Shown piece by piece: positions 1-7,514 of a stretch of 64,000 nucleotides of DNA; position 1 is the first letter of the stretch; every line of letters begins with the position of its first letter. The stretch lies in contig JADKJX010000001.1 of assembly GCA_016720775.1 (NCBI GenBank), positions 1,348,501-1,412,500 of the forward strand, in the 5' to 3' direction. The notes below the pieces were generated by a model that was not told the origin of the DNA, searched no databases, and worked only from the letters and a program-made list of their open reading frames with translations. The DNA is from Chitinophagaceae bacterium. GTDB taxonomy: Bacteria > Bacteroidota > Bacteroidia > Chitinophagales > Chitinophagaceae. The translations under genes were made by a program, and so were the position numbers.

Positions 1-402
1 AGGAATGGTGGAAGGCCTGTAATAGCCTCCGAAAAAGTAGGCGTATTCTTTGCCCAGGTGTATGAACGGATATTTTTCCAGGTGGAATTTATCATAAAAC
101 TCCTTGTTCTTTTCCTGTGTTTCCACCGACGATAAGACTATTTGTGCGTTTTTTACCACCTGGGGTGTAGCAATAAAAAGTTTCACCTGGTCCTGGCAAT
201 GGTCGCACTCCGGGTTGAAAAGCATGATGATGGTGCTTTTGCTGCGGTTGAGTATGGTTTGATTGAAATCCTTAAAGTCTGTGTTGGTTAATGTAAAATC
301 AGGCAGTTGCTTTGTCTTCAAAAAAGGAGCAATGCTATCCGCCTGCGAAAAACCTGCTATGCTGGTGAAGGAAAAAAGAATGACTGCGATCAACCTGCTC
401 AT
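1..402 (-). CDS. secreted thioredoxin-like (redoxin) protein, C-terminus outside window
   Basis: The start codon is at 402 and the frame stays open to the window edge, so the C-terminal part is missing. The first 20 or so residues form a signal peptide (MSRLIAVILFSF..., ending near GFSQ). A redoxin fold follows, with the segment LFNPECDHCQDQ, a CxxC redox motif of the CDHC type typical of TlpA/AhpC-like Bacteroidota envelope redoxins. It is probably a periplasmic thiol oxidoreductase; the substrate is unknown. It lies 15 bp downstream of a paralogous redoxin (418-909) with the same arrangement (SPDCEHCQHE), so the two look co-transcribed and arisen by duplication. Family is fairly sure, role is not. 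Confidence 0.75.
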   Translation of the reverse strand, partial: MSRLIAVILFSFTSIAGFSQADSIAPFLKTKQLPDFTLTNTDFKDFNQTILNRSKSTIIMLFNPECDHCQDQVKLFIATPQVVKNAQIVLSSVETQEKNKEFYDKFHLEKYPFIHLGKEYAYFFGGYYRPSTIP

Positions 403-417
403 GCGTTTATTTTAAGG

Positions 418-909
418 TTACAGAATTTCGGCGATTTGATTTACGGGGGCAGTTCCGTCAAACGCCTTTACAAAATTTCCTTTTTTGTCGTAAACAAAAA
501 TAGCCGGAAATGACCGGATGTTGTAAAAGGTGCCCAGGAAATAGGAGGGGTCTCTGCCCATGATAATATTGGGATAGGCTGCAAGACCATATTCATCATA
601 GAATTTCTTCAGGATAGGATGCTCCAGCGGGGAAGCCATGATGATCTGTGCCTTCTTAAAAAGTTTGATGTTGGCAGTCAACTCCCTGGTCTCATGCTGG
701 CAGTGTTCACAATCCGGGCTGAAGATGATAATGATGGTCGCTTTTTTTCTCGACAGGTCGGCTTTAGTAAACCGGGTGCTGTCAGCTACTTTGGTAATGG
801 TAAAGGGCGGCACGGTGGGGAAGCGAAGGTATAAAAAGGTGCTATCGGTTTGTGCACGGCTGCAGGCAACAGCAAATAATAAAACGATCAAAGGAATAAG
901 CCTTTTCAT
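418..909 (-). CDS. thioredoxin-like (redoxin) lipoprotein or secreted protein
   Basis: This 163-residue protein starts at ATG 909. The N-terminus MKRLIPLIVLLFAVAC fits a signal peptide with a possible lipobox ending in Cys16, so it may be a lipoprotein facing the periplasm. The redox centre is FSPDCEHCQHE (CxxC as CEHC), followed by a cis-Pro-like segment near IRSFPAIFVYDKKGNF. This is the usual layout of a TlpA/ResA-like or peroxiredoxin-like redoxin domain. It is the upstream member of a tandem pair with the gene at 1-402. A thiol-disulfide exchange role in the envelope is inferred from the family; no partner is visible in the window. Confidence 0.78.
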   Translation of the reverse strand: MKRLIPLIVLLFAVACSRAQTDSTFLYLRFPTVPPFTITKVADSTRFTKADLSRKKATIIIIFSPDCEHCQHETRELTANIKLFKKAQIIMASPLEHPILKKFYDEYGLAAYPNIIMGRDPSYFLGTFYNIRSFPAIFVYDKKGNFVKAFDGTAPVNQIAEIL

Positions 910-1012
910 CCGGCAGATTTTTGATAAAGCTAAATCGTTTCTGTGATAACAGAATGTTAAGTGAAAGGCGGGACTTTATTGACATTGATTTCGGATTTAG
1001 CCGCAGTATCAT

Positions 1013-1043
1013 TACTTTTGCAGCCTCCCGATAAAAAATCGGG
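1013..1043 (+). promoter_or_regulatory. probable efp promoter -7 box and leader hairpin
   Basis: TACTTTTG at 1013-1020 matches the Bacteroidota -7 consensus TAnnTTTG. No -33 TTG lies at ideal spacing. Just downstream, at 1027-1043, CCCGAT and ATCGGG form a 6-bp stem with an all-A loop, which would sit at the start of the transcript about 15 nt before the efp start codon. Confidence 0.45.
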
Positions 1044-1057
1044 GTAAAAAAATCATC

Positions 1058-1624
1058 ATGGCAACAACAGCAGATATGCGTTCAGGGCTTATCATCAAAG
1101 TAGATGGCAGCCTGTATACGGTAATTGAATTCGGGCAGAATAAAACAGCCCGTGCAGCAGCAAAGGTTTGGGCTAAACTTAAAGGCGTTGATAACAGCCG
1201 CACCATCGAGGTTACCTGGAACAGCGGAGAAACCATTTTCCCGGTAAGGGTTGAGAAAAAGCCTTACCAATATCTATATAAAGACGATACGGGCTATAGT
1301 TTTATGGATACCGAAACATTTGAACAGATCACCGTTGCAGAATCAATGGTAGATGCACCCAGGTTCCTGAAAGATGGACAGGAAGTATCGGTATTGATCA
1401 ATGGCGAAACTGACCTGCCAATGGGTGTTGAACTTCCTGATAAGATCGTATTACTGGTTACCTATAGTGAACCGGGTATGAAAGGGGATACTGCTACCCG
1501 TACTTTAAAGCCTGCTACTGTTGAAACAGGAGCTACCGTAAACGTACCGCTGTTTGTAAATGAAGGAGAATTGATAAAGGTAAATACAAAGACCGGTGAA
1601 TATGTAGAGCGGGTAAAAGACTAA
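1058..1624 (+). CDS. efp: elongation factor P with a divergent domain I loop
   Basis: At 188 residues it has the full length of EF-P, the factor that binds ribosomes stalled at polyproline between the P and E sites. The three domains are recognisable: the N-terminal KOW-like domain beginning MATTADMRSGLIIKV, the central OB domain with TETFEQITV, and the C-terminal signature GDTATRTLKPATVETGATV followed by VPLFVNEGELIKVNT. The oddity is the domain I loop. The usual KPGKG, which carries the modified Lys34, is replaced by NKTARAAAKVW, with about two extra residues and Arg32 near the tip. No EpmA/EpmB, YmfI or EarP-like partner gene is seen here. Family assignment is firm; how this loop works is open. 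Confidence 0.93.
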   Translation: MATTADMRSGLIIKVDGSLYTVIEFGQNKTARAAAKVWAKLKGVDNSRTIEVTWNSGETIFPVRVEKKPYQYLYKDDTGYSFMDTETFEQITVAESMVDAPRFLKDGQEVSVLINGETDLPMGVELPDKIVLLVTYSEPGMKGDTATRTLKPATVETGATVNVPLFVNEGELIKVNTKTGEYVERVKD

Positions 1625-1650
1625 TAAAACCAGGCAAATTTAATAAGCGA

Positions 1651-1684
1651 AATGGGTAATTGAGAGATCAGTTACCCATTTTTA
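1651..1684 (+). terminator. efp intrinsic terminator
   Basis: AATGGGTAA and TTACCCATT form a 9-bp stem (1651-1659 with 1672-1680) followed by a T-rich tail, starting 26 bp after the efp stop codon. Confidence 0.7.
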
Positions 1685-1702
1685 CTTTCAGTAATTTTAC
1701 TG

Positions 1703-1780
1703 ATTTTGGCCAATTTTAGGGCATTTTTGACCAATTTTAGGCCAAAAATGCCCAATTTTGACAGATTTTTGAATTTTAGG
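1703..1780. repeat. imperfect direct repeats with an 11-bp inverted repeat upstream of accB
   Basis: The stretch holds several copies of CCAATTTTAG-like units. Within it GGGCATTTTTG (1719-1729) and CAAAAATGCCC (1743-1753) form a perfect 11-bp inverted repeat around a 13-nt loop. It lies between the efp terminator and the accB promoter. It could be a second terminator, a regulator-binding region or a dispersed repeat; the sequence alone does not decide. Confidence 0.5.
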
Positions 1781-1812
1781 TTGCAGTTATGATTAATCTT
1801 ACCCTATCTTAG
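1781..1812 (+). promoter_or_regulatory. probable accB promoter
   Basis: TTG at 1781-1783 and TATCTTAG at 1805-1812 are separated by 21 bp. This fits the Bacteroidota -33/-7 pattern (TTG, TAnnTTTG) with one mismatch, and lies about 45 bp upstream of the accB start. Confidence 0.5.
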
Positions 1813-1855
1813 CAGCCGGTTTCAATATCAAAACTTAACTACTTAAACCAAGCAC

Positions 1856-2329
1856 ATGGACATCAAGCAAATCCAGGAGTTAGTAAAGCTCATAAACAAA
1901 ACCAATATAGGCGAAATTACCATTGAAGAAGAAGGCGTAAAAATAACCGTCAAGCAGAAAAAAGATCCCGTACAGAAAATATTTACCGGTGGCGCTATGC
2001 CATCTTACCAGGGAGCAGCTGCTCCTCCACCTGCTCCGGTAGCCGCTACGCCGGCAGCAAAACCCGCCGCAGAACCGAAAGCAGATAATCTTGTTACCAT
2101 AAAAAGCCCGATGATCGGCACTTTCTACCGCCAGGCAGGACCCGGGAAGCCCATTTTTGTAAGCGTAGGAGATGACGTTACTCCGGGTAAAGTAGTTTGC
2201 ATCATTGAAGCCATGAAACTCTTCAACGAAATTGAAAGTGAAGTGAAAGGCAAGATCGTGAAGATACTGGTGGAAGATGCCAGTCCGGTGGAGTATGACC
2301 AACCGCTGTTTTTAGTCGACCCTTCTTGA
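1856..2329 (+). CDS. accB: biotin carboxyl carrier protein of acetyl-CoA carboxylase
   Basis: This 157-residue protein has the AccB layout: an N-terminal helix region (MDIKQIQELVKLINK), an Ala/Pro-rich linker around residues 50-80 (PPPAPVAATPAAKPAAEPK) and a C-terminal biotinyl domain. The biotinylation motif EAMKLFNEIESEV carries the target lysine (residue 122), and the pre-lobe KSPMIGTFYR is intact. It carries biotin between AccC and the carboxyltransferase in the first step of fatty acid synthesis. accC follows 111 bp downstream, an arrangement conserved in many bacteria, although here a repeat element fills the gap. The identification is firm. Confidence 0.96.
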   Translation: MDIKQIQELVKLINKTNIGEITIEEEGVKITVKQKKDPVQKIFTGGAMPSYQGAAAPPPAPVAATPAAKPAAEPKADNLVTIKSPMIGTFYRQAGPGKPIFVSVGDDVTPGKVVCIIEAMKLFNEIESEVKGKIVKILVEDASPVEYDQPLFLVDPS

Positions 2330-2434
2330 TTTGAAGATGTGCCGATTTGAAGATTTGAAGATGAATTTTAAACGCATCATCAGGTTTTCAGATCGCCTAA
2401 TTTTCAAATTTTCAAATTGCCAAATTTTCAAATT
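2328..2434. repeat. inverted low-complexity repeat between accB and accC
   Basis: The left half holds repeated GATTTGAAGAT units (about 2328-2363) and the right half the complementary-type TTTTCAAATTTTCAAATT units (about 2400-2434), so the transcript could fold into a long imperfect hairpin. It begins at the accB stop codon and ends a few bases before the accC start. A related pattern built on TTCAAC units lies at 45036-45145. Confidence 0.65.
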
Positions 2435-2440
2435 AAATCA

Positions 2441-3778
2441 ATGTTCAAAAAAATACTGATTGCTAACCGTGGAGAAATTGCCCTTCGTGTTATAAGAACC
2501 TGCCGGGAGATGGGCATTAAAACCGTAGCCGTTTATTCCACAGCTGATAAAGACAGTCTTCATGTAAAATTTGCAGATGAAGCAGTTTGTATAGGCAAAC
2601 CGGCCAGTTCGGAAAGTTACCTCAACATGGCACACATTATGGCCGCTGCCGAGATCACCAATGCCGATGCGGTTCACCCGGGTTATGGCTTCCTTGCCGA
2701 GAATTCCAAGTTTGCCAAGATCTGTATGGATCATAACATTAAGTTCATTGGGCCCACACCGGAAATGATCAACTCTATGGGCGATAAGATCACTGCAAAA
2801 AATACCATGATCAAGGCAGGAGTGCCTGTTGTACCCGGTGTGGATGGCCTGCTGGAAAGTGTTGCCCATGCTAAATCCTCTGCAAAAGAAATTGGTTACC
2901 CGGTTATTTTAAAAGCAACGGCCGGTGGCGGCGGAAAAGGCATGCGGGTGGTTTGGAGTGAAGAAGAAATTGAAAAAGCCTTTGAAAATGCAAAGACAGA
3001 AGCCGCTGCGTCTTTTAAGAACGACGGCATCTACATGGAAAAGTTTGTAGAAGAGCCAAGGCATATTGAAATTCAGATCGCCGGTGACCAATATGGAAAT
3101 ATTTGCCACCTGAGTGAACGGGATTGTTCTATTCAACGACGGCACCAAAAATTGGTAGAAGAATCACCATCCCCCTTCATGACGGATGAGCTGCGGGAAC
3201 GAATGGGTAATGCGGCCATCAAGGCAGCACAAGCCATTAATTATGAAAGTGTGGGAACGGTGGAGTTCCTGGTTGATAAACACCGCAATTTCTACTTCAT
3301 GGAAATGAACACCCGTATCCAGGTAGAGCATTGCGTAACCGAAGAAGTAATTAATTACGACCTGATAAAAGAACAGATAAAAATAGCTGCGGGAGAAAAG
3401 ATCGTTGGAAAAGCCTACTATCCGCAAATGCACGCCATCGAGTGCCGCATCAATGCCGAAGACCCGTACAACGATTTCCGTCCGTCGCCCGGTAAGATCA
3501 CCGTACTGCACCAGCCCGGTGGGCACGGCGTTCGGGTAGACAGCCATGTTTATGCCGGGTATGTTATTCCTCCTTATTACGACAGTATGATCGGCAAACT
3601 GATCGCTGTGGCGCAAACCCGGAAGGAAGCCATTGATACCATGAGCAGGGCATTGAGTGAATACGTGATCGAAGGGGTTAAAACCACCATTCCTTTCCAC
3701 CAGCAATTGATGAAGGATGAGAATTTCATCAGCGGAAACTTCACCACCAAGTTCCTGGAAAGTTTTGTTTTAAAATAA
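2441..3778 (+). CDS. accC: acetyl-CoA carboxylase, biotin carboxylase subunit
   Basis: The start at ATG 2441 is preferred over the in-frame ATG at 2417 because the family begins MFKKILIANRGEIALRVIR and the 2417 codon lies inside repeat DNA. The product is then 445 residues, the normal AccC length. Domains in order are the biotin carboxylase N-terminal domain (NRGEIA, GYGFLAEN), the ATP-grasp domain with the glycine-rich loop KATAGGGGKGMR, catalytic residues in ERDCSIQRRHQK and FMEMNTRIQVEH, and the C-terminal domain (ECRINAEDP). It carboxylates biotin on AccB using ATP and bicarbonate. It is probably transcribed with accB. Confidence 0.96.
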   Translation: MFKKILIANRGEIALRVIRTCREMGIKTVAVYSTADKDSLHVKFADEAVCIGKPASSESYLNMAHIMAAAEITNADAVHPGYGFLAENSKFAKICMDHNIKFIGPTPEMINSMGDKITAKNTMIKAGVPVVPGVDGLLESVAHAKSSAKEIGYPVILKATAGGGGKGMRVVWSEEEIEKAFENAKTEAAASFKNDGIYMEKFVEEPRHIEIQIAGDQYGNICHLSERDCSIQRRHQKLVEESPSPFMTDELRERMGNAAIKAAQAINYESVGTVEFLVDKHRNFYFMEMNTRIQVEHCVTEEVINYDLIKEQIKIAAGEKIVGKAYYPQMHAIECRINAEDPYNDFRPSPGKITVLHQPGGHGVRVDSHVYAGYVIPPYYDSMIGKLIAVAQTRKEAIDTMSRALSEYVIEGVKTTIPFHQQLMKDENFISGNFTTKFLESFVLK

Positions 3779-3808
3779 CGGGACCTGATTTAAAAAAATA
3801 ATTCACGG

Positions 3809-3836
3809 GCATCTACCAAGTGGCGGATGCTTTTTT
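3809..3836 (+). terminator. accC intrinsic terminator
   Basis: GCATC (3809-3813) and GATGC (3826-3830) form a short stem directly followed by six T residues, 30 bp after the accC stop codon. The stem is short, so strength is uncertain. Confidence 0.55.
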
Positions 3837-3911
3837 ATTGTTGACCACTTATCATTATTACATCCCGGGGCTGAATTTTAGTATTTACATTTAGTTACTA
3901 AAACCAACGTT

Positions 3912-5027
3912 ATGTTATATAGAAAACTATTGCTTGCATTTACTGCATTACTATTTTCTTCATTCTCCTTTTCTCAAATTCTTTATACAATCGCCGACGG
4001 GGGCAACAAAAAAGCATCCCTGTCTGAACGCATCGGTTTAACAGATGTAGCGCTTACCTACGACCGGCCTGCGGTTAAAGGAAGGGAAGGAAAAATATGG
4101 GGACAACTGGTGCCTTATGGTTTTACAGACCAGGGATTTGGCACAAGTAAAGCGGCTCCCTGGCGTGCAGGTGCCAATGAGAATACTACCATCAGTTTCA
4201 GTACGGATGTGATGGTAGAAGGTAAGCCACTCCATGCAGGAACCTATGGTTTGTTTGTTGTAATGAACGAAGGAAGCGCCACATTTATCTTCAGTAATAA
4301 TTCGACTTCCTGGGGGTCATTTTTTTATGACCCGAAAGAAGATGCCCTTAGGGTTGATGTAAAAACGGCTGCCTTGCAGGAAAGCGTTGAACGGATGAAA
4401 TTTGAATTCATGGATGAAAAAGAGAACGGCGCAACCATTGCATTGATCTGGGAGAAAATGAAGATACCGTTCAGGGTAGAGGTGGATTACATTAAAACGC
4501 AACTGGAATCCTACCGGAGAGAGTTGAGAAATGCAAAGGGATTCCGTTGGGAAGCCTGGGTAGAAGCGGTTAATTTTTGTGTGCAGCGCAATGTAAATCT
4601 TGACGAAGCATTGCAGTGGAGCGACTATGCCATCAATGGGCCATTCGTAGGACAGAAAAACTTCCGGACACTGGGTGCAAAAGCATCTGTATTAAATAAA
4701 TTAGGCAGGGGGGTAGAGGGGGAAGCCTTAATAAAAGAAGCCATGCCACTGGCAACCATGCAGGAACTGCATAACTACGGCAGGCAGTTGCTCCGGGAAA
4801 AAAGACCCGCAGAAGCATTGGAAGCATTTAAACTGAATGCACAGAAAAACCCGAATGTATTTACAACCAATATGGGATTGATGAGGGGCTATTCTGCCAA
4901 CGGCGATTTTAAGAATGCGCTGAAATATGCCCGAGCCGCACAACCACAGGCAACAGATAAAGCCAATAAGGACGCACTTGATGGGTTTATTAAAACGCTG
5001 GAAGCAGGAAAGGATATGAACCAGTAA
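3912..5027 (+). CDS. secreted DUF2911 protein with TPR-like C-terminus
   Basis: This 371-residue protein has a signal peptide (MLYRKLLLAFTALLFSSFSFSQ). Residues about 30-190 resemble the DUF2911 domain of Bacteroidota, including LTYDRPAVKGREGKIWG, the VPYG and WRAGANE segments, and GTYGLFVV. The C-terminal half is helical, with a TPR-like stretch near residues 270-365 (LNKLGRGVEGEALIKEAM, AEALEAFKLNAQKNP, FKNALKYARAAQP). The function of DUF2911 is not established; periplasmic location is inferred. It stands alone between terminators on both sides. Family recognition is good, function unknown. Confidence 0.8.
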   Translation: MLYRKLLLAFTALLFSSFSFSQILYTIADGGNKKASLSERIGLTDVALTYDRPAVKGREGKIWGQLVPYGFTDQGFGTSKAAPWRAGANENTTISFSTDVMVEGKPLHAGTYGLFVVMNEGSATFIFSNNSTSWGSFFYDPKEDALRVDVKTAALQESVERMKFEFMDEKENGATIALIWEKMKIPFRVEVDYIKTQLESYRRELRNAKGFRWEAWVEAVNFCVQRNVNLDEALQWSDYAINGPFVGQKNFRTLGAKASVLNKLGRGVEGEALIKEAMPLATMQELHNYGRQLLREKRPAEALEAFKLNAQKNPNVFTTNMGLMRGYSANGDFKNALKYARAAQPQATDKANKDALDGFIKTLEAGKDMNQ

Positions 5028-5040
5028 AAATATTTTTACC

Positions 5041-5071
5041 ATGCGCCGGTTTTATCGACCGGCGCATTTTT
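5041..5071. terminator. bidirectional terminator between DUF2911 gene and rfbD
   Basis: ATGCGCCGGT (5041-5050) and ACCGGCGCAT (5058-5067) form a perfect 10-bp GC-rich stem with a 7-nt loop. T residues follow on the plus side and A residues precede it, so it can end both convergent genes. Confidence 0.85.
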
Positions 5072-5936
5072 ATATCAATAACCCGATGCAGTTGCGCAAA
5101 CTGTCTTTCCATTGCGGGATGGAGATTGAAAATGTTTCCCGGATCATTGAAGTATCCATCGCTGTATACCCCGGACGTTTTGTAGGGGTGGGATATTCGG
5201 CTGTAGTAACGGGGTTGACTGCACAATTGCTGTTGCTCAGTTCTTTTATGGCAACGGCAAATCCGTACCAGGTAGTGATACCTGCGTTGGAATAATGATA
5301 GATGCCTGGCTTTTTTATTCCTGATGAAATGATCTTCATAATTGCATCGGCCAGGTCGGCAGCATAGGTTGGACAACCAAACTGGTCGTTCACCACATGT
5401 AGGCTTTCTCTTTCTTTCATCAACCGCAACATGGTCTTTACAAAATTATTTCCAAATGATGAATACAACCAGGAAGTACGAATGATGATGGCGGAAGGGT
5501 CATTGGCTAAAGCCAGTTCTTCTCCTTTACGTTTTGATGCGCCGTAAACACCCAAAGGGTTTGTAGCATCAGTTTCTTTGTAAGGCTGGTTTGCATTGCC
5601 GTCAAAAACATAGTCGGTAGAAATATGTATGAACTGAGTATTGTGTTCATTACAGGCCTTCGCAAGATTTGCAACAGCTTCTGCATTTATTAGAAATGCA
5701 TTGGCGGTATCTGATTCCGCTTTGTCTACCGCCGTATAGGCCGCACAATTGATGCAATAATCTACATCATGTTCAGCAAAAAAAGCCTGTACTGCTTTAT
5801 GATCGTCGATGGCAAGCTCCTCCCGGGTAACAAAAATGAAATGAAAAGAAGAATAGTGTGCAGCAACGAGTTTCAATTCGCTGCCCAGTTGCCCGTTTGC
5901 ACCGGTAACCAGAACAGAAGGCGTATTATTTTTCAA
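5070..5936 (-). CDS. rfbD: dTDP-4-dehydrorhamnose reductase
   Basis: This SDR-family protein reduces dTDP-4-keto-L-rhamnose to dTDP-L-rhamnose, the last step of the pathway. It shows the NAD(P)-binding motif TGANGQLGSEL, the segment ISTDYVFDG, and the catalytic YGASKRKGE (Tyr and Lys). There is no ATG near the N-terminus. In-frame TTG codons occur at 5963 and 5936; 5936 is preferred because it places the nucleotide-binding motif about ten residues from the start and leaves only an 11-bp overlap with rfbC. It is the last gene of the seven-gene sugar operon. rfbA and rfbB are not in the window, so the first two steps must be encoded elsewhere. Confidence 0.9.
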   Translation of the reverse strand: MKNNTPSVLVTGANGQLGSELKLVAAHYSSFHFIFVTREELAIDDHKAVQAFFAEHDVDYCINCAAYTAVDKAESDTANAFLINAEAVANLAKACNEHNTQFIHISTDYVFDGNANQPYKETDATNPLGVYGASKRKGEELALANDPSAIIIRTSWLYSSFGNNFVKTMLRLMKERESLHVVNDQFGCPTYAADLADAIMKIISSGIKKPGIYHYSNAGITTWYGFAVAIKELSNSNCAVNPVTTAEYPTPTKRPGYTAMDTSMIRETFSISIPQWKDSLRNCIGLLI

Positions 5937-6486
5937 AAACAAAGTTGTTTTTACAATTTGCAAAATGGGGATGCACCAGGTCTTTATCGGAAATGATCGC
6001 CTTGTCAGCCGGTATCTTCCAGTCGATGTTCAGTGCAGGATCATTATACAATATTCCGGCTTCCGATTCCTTGTTGTAAAAGACATCGCATTTATAAAGT
6101 ACTTCCGCTGTTTCACTTAATACCGAAAAGCCATGCGCAAAACCCTTTGGTATCAATACCTGTTTTTTATTTTCGGCAGATAACTCGGCGGAGAATACTT
6201 TCCCATAGGTGGGCGAACCTTTGCGTATGTCAACAACAACATCCAGGATCTTGCCGCTCAATGCCCTTATCAGTTTGGTCTGTGCATGTTCATTCAACTG
6301 GTAATGCAGCCCACGGATGACGCCATAAGCAGATTTTGACTGGTTATCCTGTACAAATTTAATGTTGACCCCTTCGGCTGCAAAGACCTTTTCATTATAG
6401 CTTTCAAAAAAGTATCCCCGGCTGTCTCCAAATACAACCGGTTCAAAAATAAATAAGTCCGGAAATTCTGTTTTAATAAATGGCAT
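5926..6486 (-). CDS. rfbC: dTDP-4-dehydrorhamnose 3,5-epimerase
   Basis: The product is 186 residues from ATG 6486; a TTG two codons upstream is the only alternative. It is a cupin-fold RmlC. Visible signatures are FGDSRGYFFESYNE, FVQDNQSKSAYGVIRGLHYQ with the catalytic His of GLHYQ, VVVDIRKGSPTYGK, and the PKGFAHGF segment. It epimerises C3 and C5 of dTDP-4-keto-6-deoxyglucose before RfbD acts. It sits directly upstream of rfbD with a short overlap and 14 bp after the epimerase gene at 6501-7487, which indicates tight co-transcription. Confidence 0.94.
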   Translation of the reverse strand: MPFIKTEFPDLFIFEPVVFGDSRGYFFESYNEKVFAAEGVNIKFVQDNQSKSAYGVIRGLHYQLNEHAQTKLIRALSGKILDVVVDIRKGSPTYGKVFSAELSAENKKQVLIPKGFAHGFSVLSETAEVLYKCDVFYNKESEAGILYNDPALNIDWKIPADKAIISDKDLVHPHFANCKNNFVFEK

Positions 6487-6500
6487 AGTCAATAACCTTA

Positions 6501-7487
6501 TCAGGAATATTTTTTCTTAAAGAATTCAATTGTTTCTATCAGCCCGTCTTCAAATTTTTTCGTTGGCTGGTAATCCAGTAATTTTTTTGCAAGCGAGATA
6601 TCGGCCAGCGAATCCCTGATGTCTCCGGCCCTCGGTTCCCGGTAAGTGGCCGGGAAATCGCTTTTAAGATATTCGCAGCAATGCTGGTACAAGTAGTTCA
6701 CAGTGAAATTTTCACCCACGGCCACGTTGTATACTTTGTTCAGGGCTTCTGCATCATCAGTCAGCATTCCTTTTATATTTACCTGCACGGCATTGTCAAC
6801 AAAAGTAAAGTCACGTGTCTGTCCGCCATCACCATTAATATAAGCAGGTATTTGTTTCATGATGCTTTTTACAAACAGCGGGATCACTGCAGCATAGGCC
6901 CCGTCGGGATCCTGTCGTGGGCCAAAAATATTAAAATACCGGAAGCCCATCAGTTTGATGCCGTATACATCGGCAAATACCTGTGCGTATAGCTCATTTG
7001 TTTTTTTTGTAGCGGCATAAGGAGAAAGACATTTGCCCACCCGTTCTTCCTTTTTGGGAAGCGTTGGTTCATCTCCATATACAGAGGAAGAAGATGCGTA
7101 TACAAATTGCTTTACCTTATTATCTACGGCAGCGGTCAGTACATTGATAAAACCGCCCACATTCACTTCGTTGAAATAAACCGGTTCCCGGATGCTTCGG
7201 GGAACAGAGCCCAATGCGGCCTGGTGACTTACATAATCAATTCCTTCGCAGGCCTGCTGGCAGATATCCAGGTTGCGTATGTCTCCTTCAATAAATTCAA
7301 ACGCAGGCCAGGCTTTCAGTACGTTGAGGTTGGATTGAAAACCATTGGCCAGGTTATCAAGCACACGAACTTTTTTTGCGCCATGCTTTAATAAGTATTC
7401 TGAAATATGACTGCCAATGAAGCCTGCGCCCCCGGTTATTAAAAAATTACTGTTGCTTAAATCCTTTGTGTGAAAAGTCAAACTCAA
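6501..7487 (-). CDS. wbpP: NAD-dependent epimerase, UDP-GlcNAc 4-epimerase (WbpP/TviC) type
   Basis: This extended SDR protein of 328 residues has the Rossmann motif TGGAGFIGSHI, the active-site segments YASSSSVYGDEP and YAATKKTNELY (Tyr, Lys), and the strongly conserved GFRYFNIFGPRQDPDGAY. That last motif is characteristic of the WbpP/TviC group that interconverts UDP-GlcNAc and UDP-GalNAc. The next gene upstream in the operon encodes the matching WbpO/TviB-type dehydrogenase, so the pair probably makes UDP-GalNAcA. The start appears to be TTG at 7487, as no ATG lies before the nucleotide-binding motif. AT-rich repeat sequence lies right against this start. Exact sugar specificity is inferred. 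Confidence 0.82.
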   Translation of the reverse strand: MSLTFHTKDLSNSNFLITGGAGFIGSHISEYLLKHGAKKVRVLDNLANGFQSNLNVLKAWPAFEFIEGDIRNLDICQQACEGIDYVSHQAALGSVPRSIREPVYFNEVNVGGFINVLTAAVDNKVKQFVYASSSSVYGDEPTLPKKEERVGKCLSPYAATKKTNELYAQVFADVYGIKLMGFRYFNIFGPRQDPDGAYAAVIPLFVKSIMKQIPAYINGDGGQTRDFTFVDNAVQVNIKGMLTDDAEALNKVYNVAVGENFTVNYLYQHCCEYLKSDFPATYREPRAGDIRDSLADISLAKKLLDYQPTKKFEDGLIETIEFFKKKYS

Positions 7488-7514
7488 AATTTATAATTTA
7501 TAATTCATAATTTT
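7488..7514. repeat. AT-rich repeat between wbpO-like and wbpP-like genes
   Basis: On the minus strand the spacer consists of overlapping units of the form AATTATGAATTATAAATTATAAATT, with a similar but degenerate stretch in the 8805-8831 gap. It fills the intergenic gap entirely and runs into the proposed TTG start of the epimerase. It looks like the same class of short tandem-unit spacer repeat seen at 2328-2434. Confidence 0.5.

Noticed and set aside
2417..2440. Longer accC start at ATG 2417
   Set aside because: It would add eight residues encoded by repeat DNA, and the family begins at MFKKILIANRG, which is the ATG at 2441.
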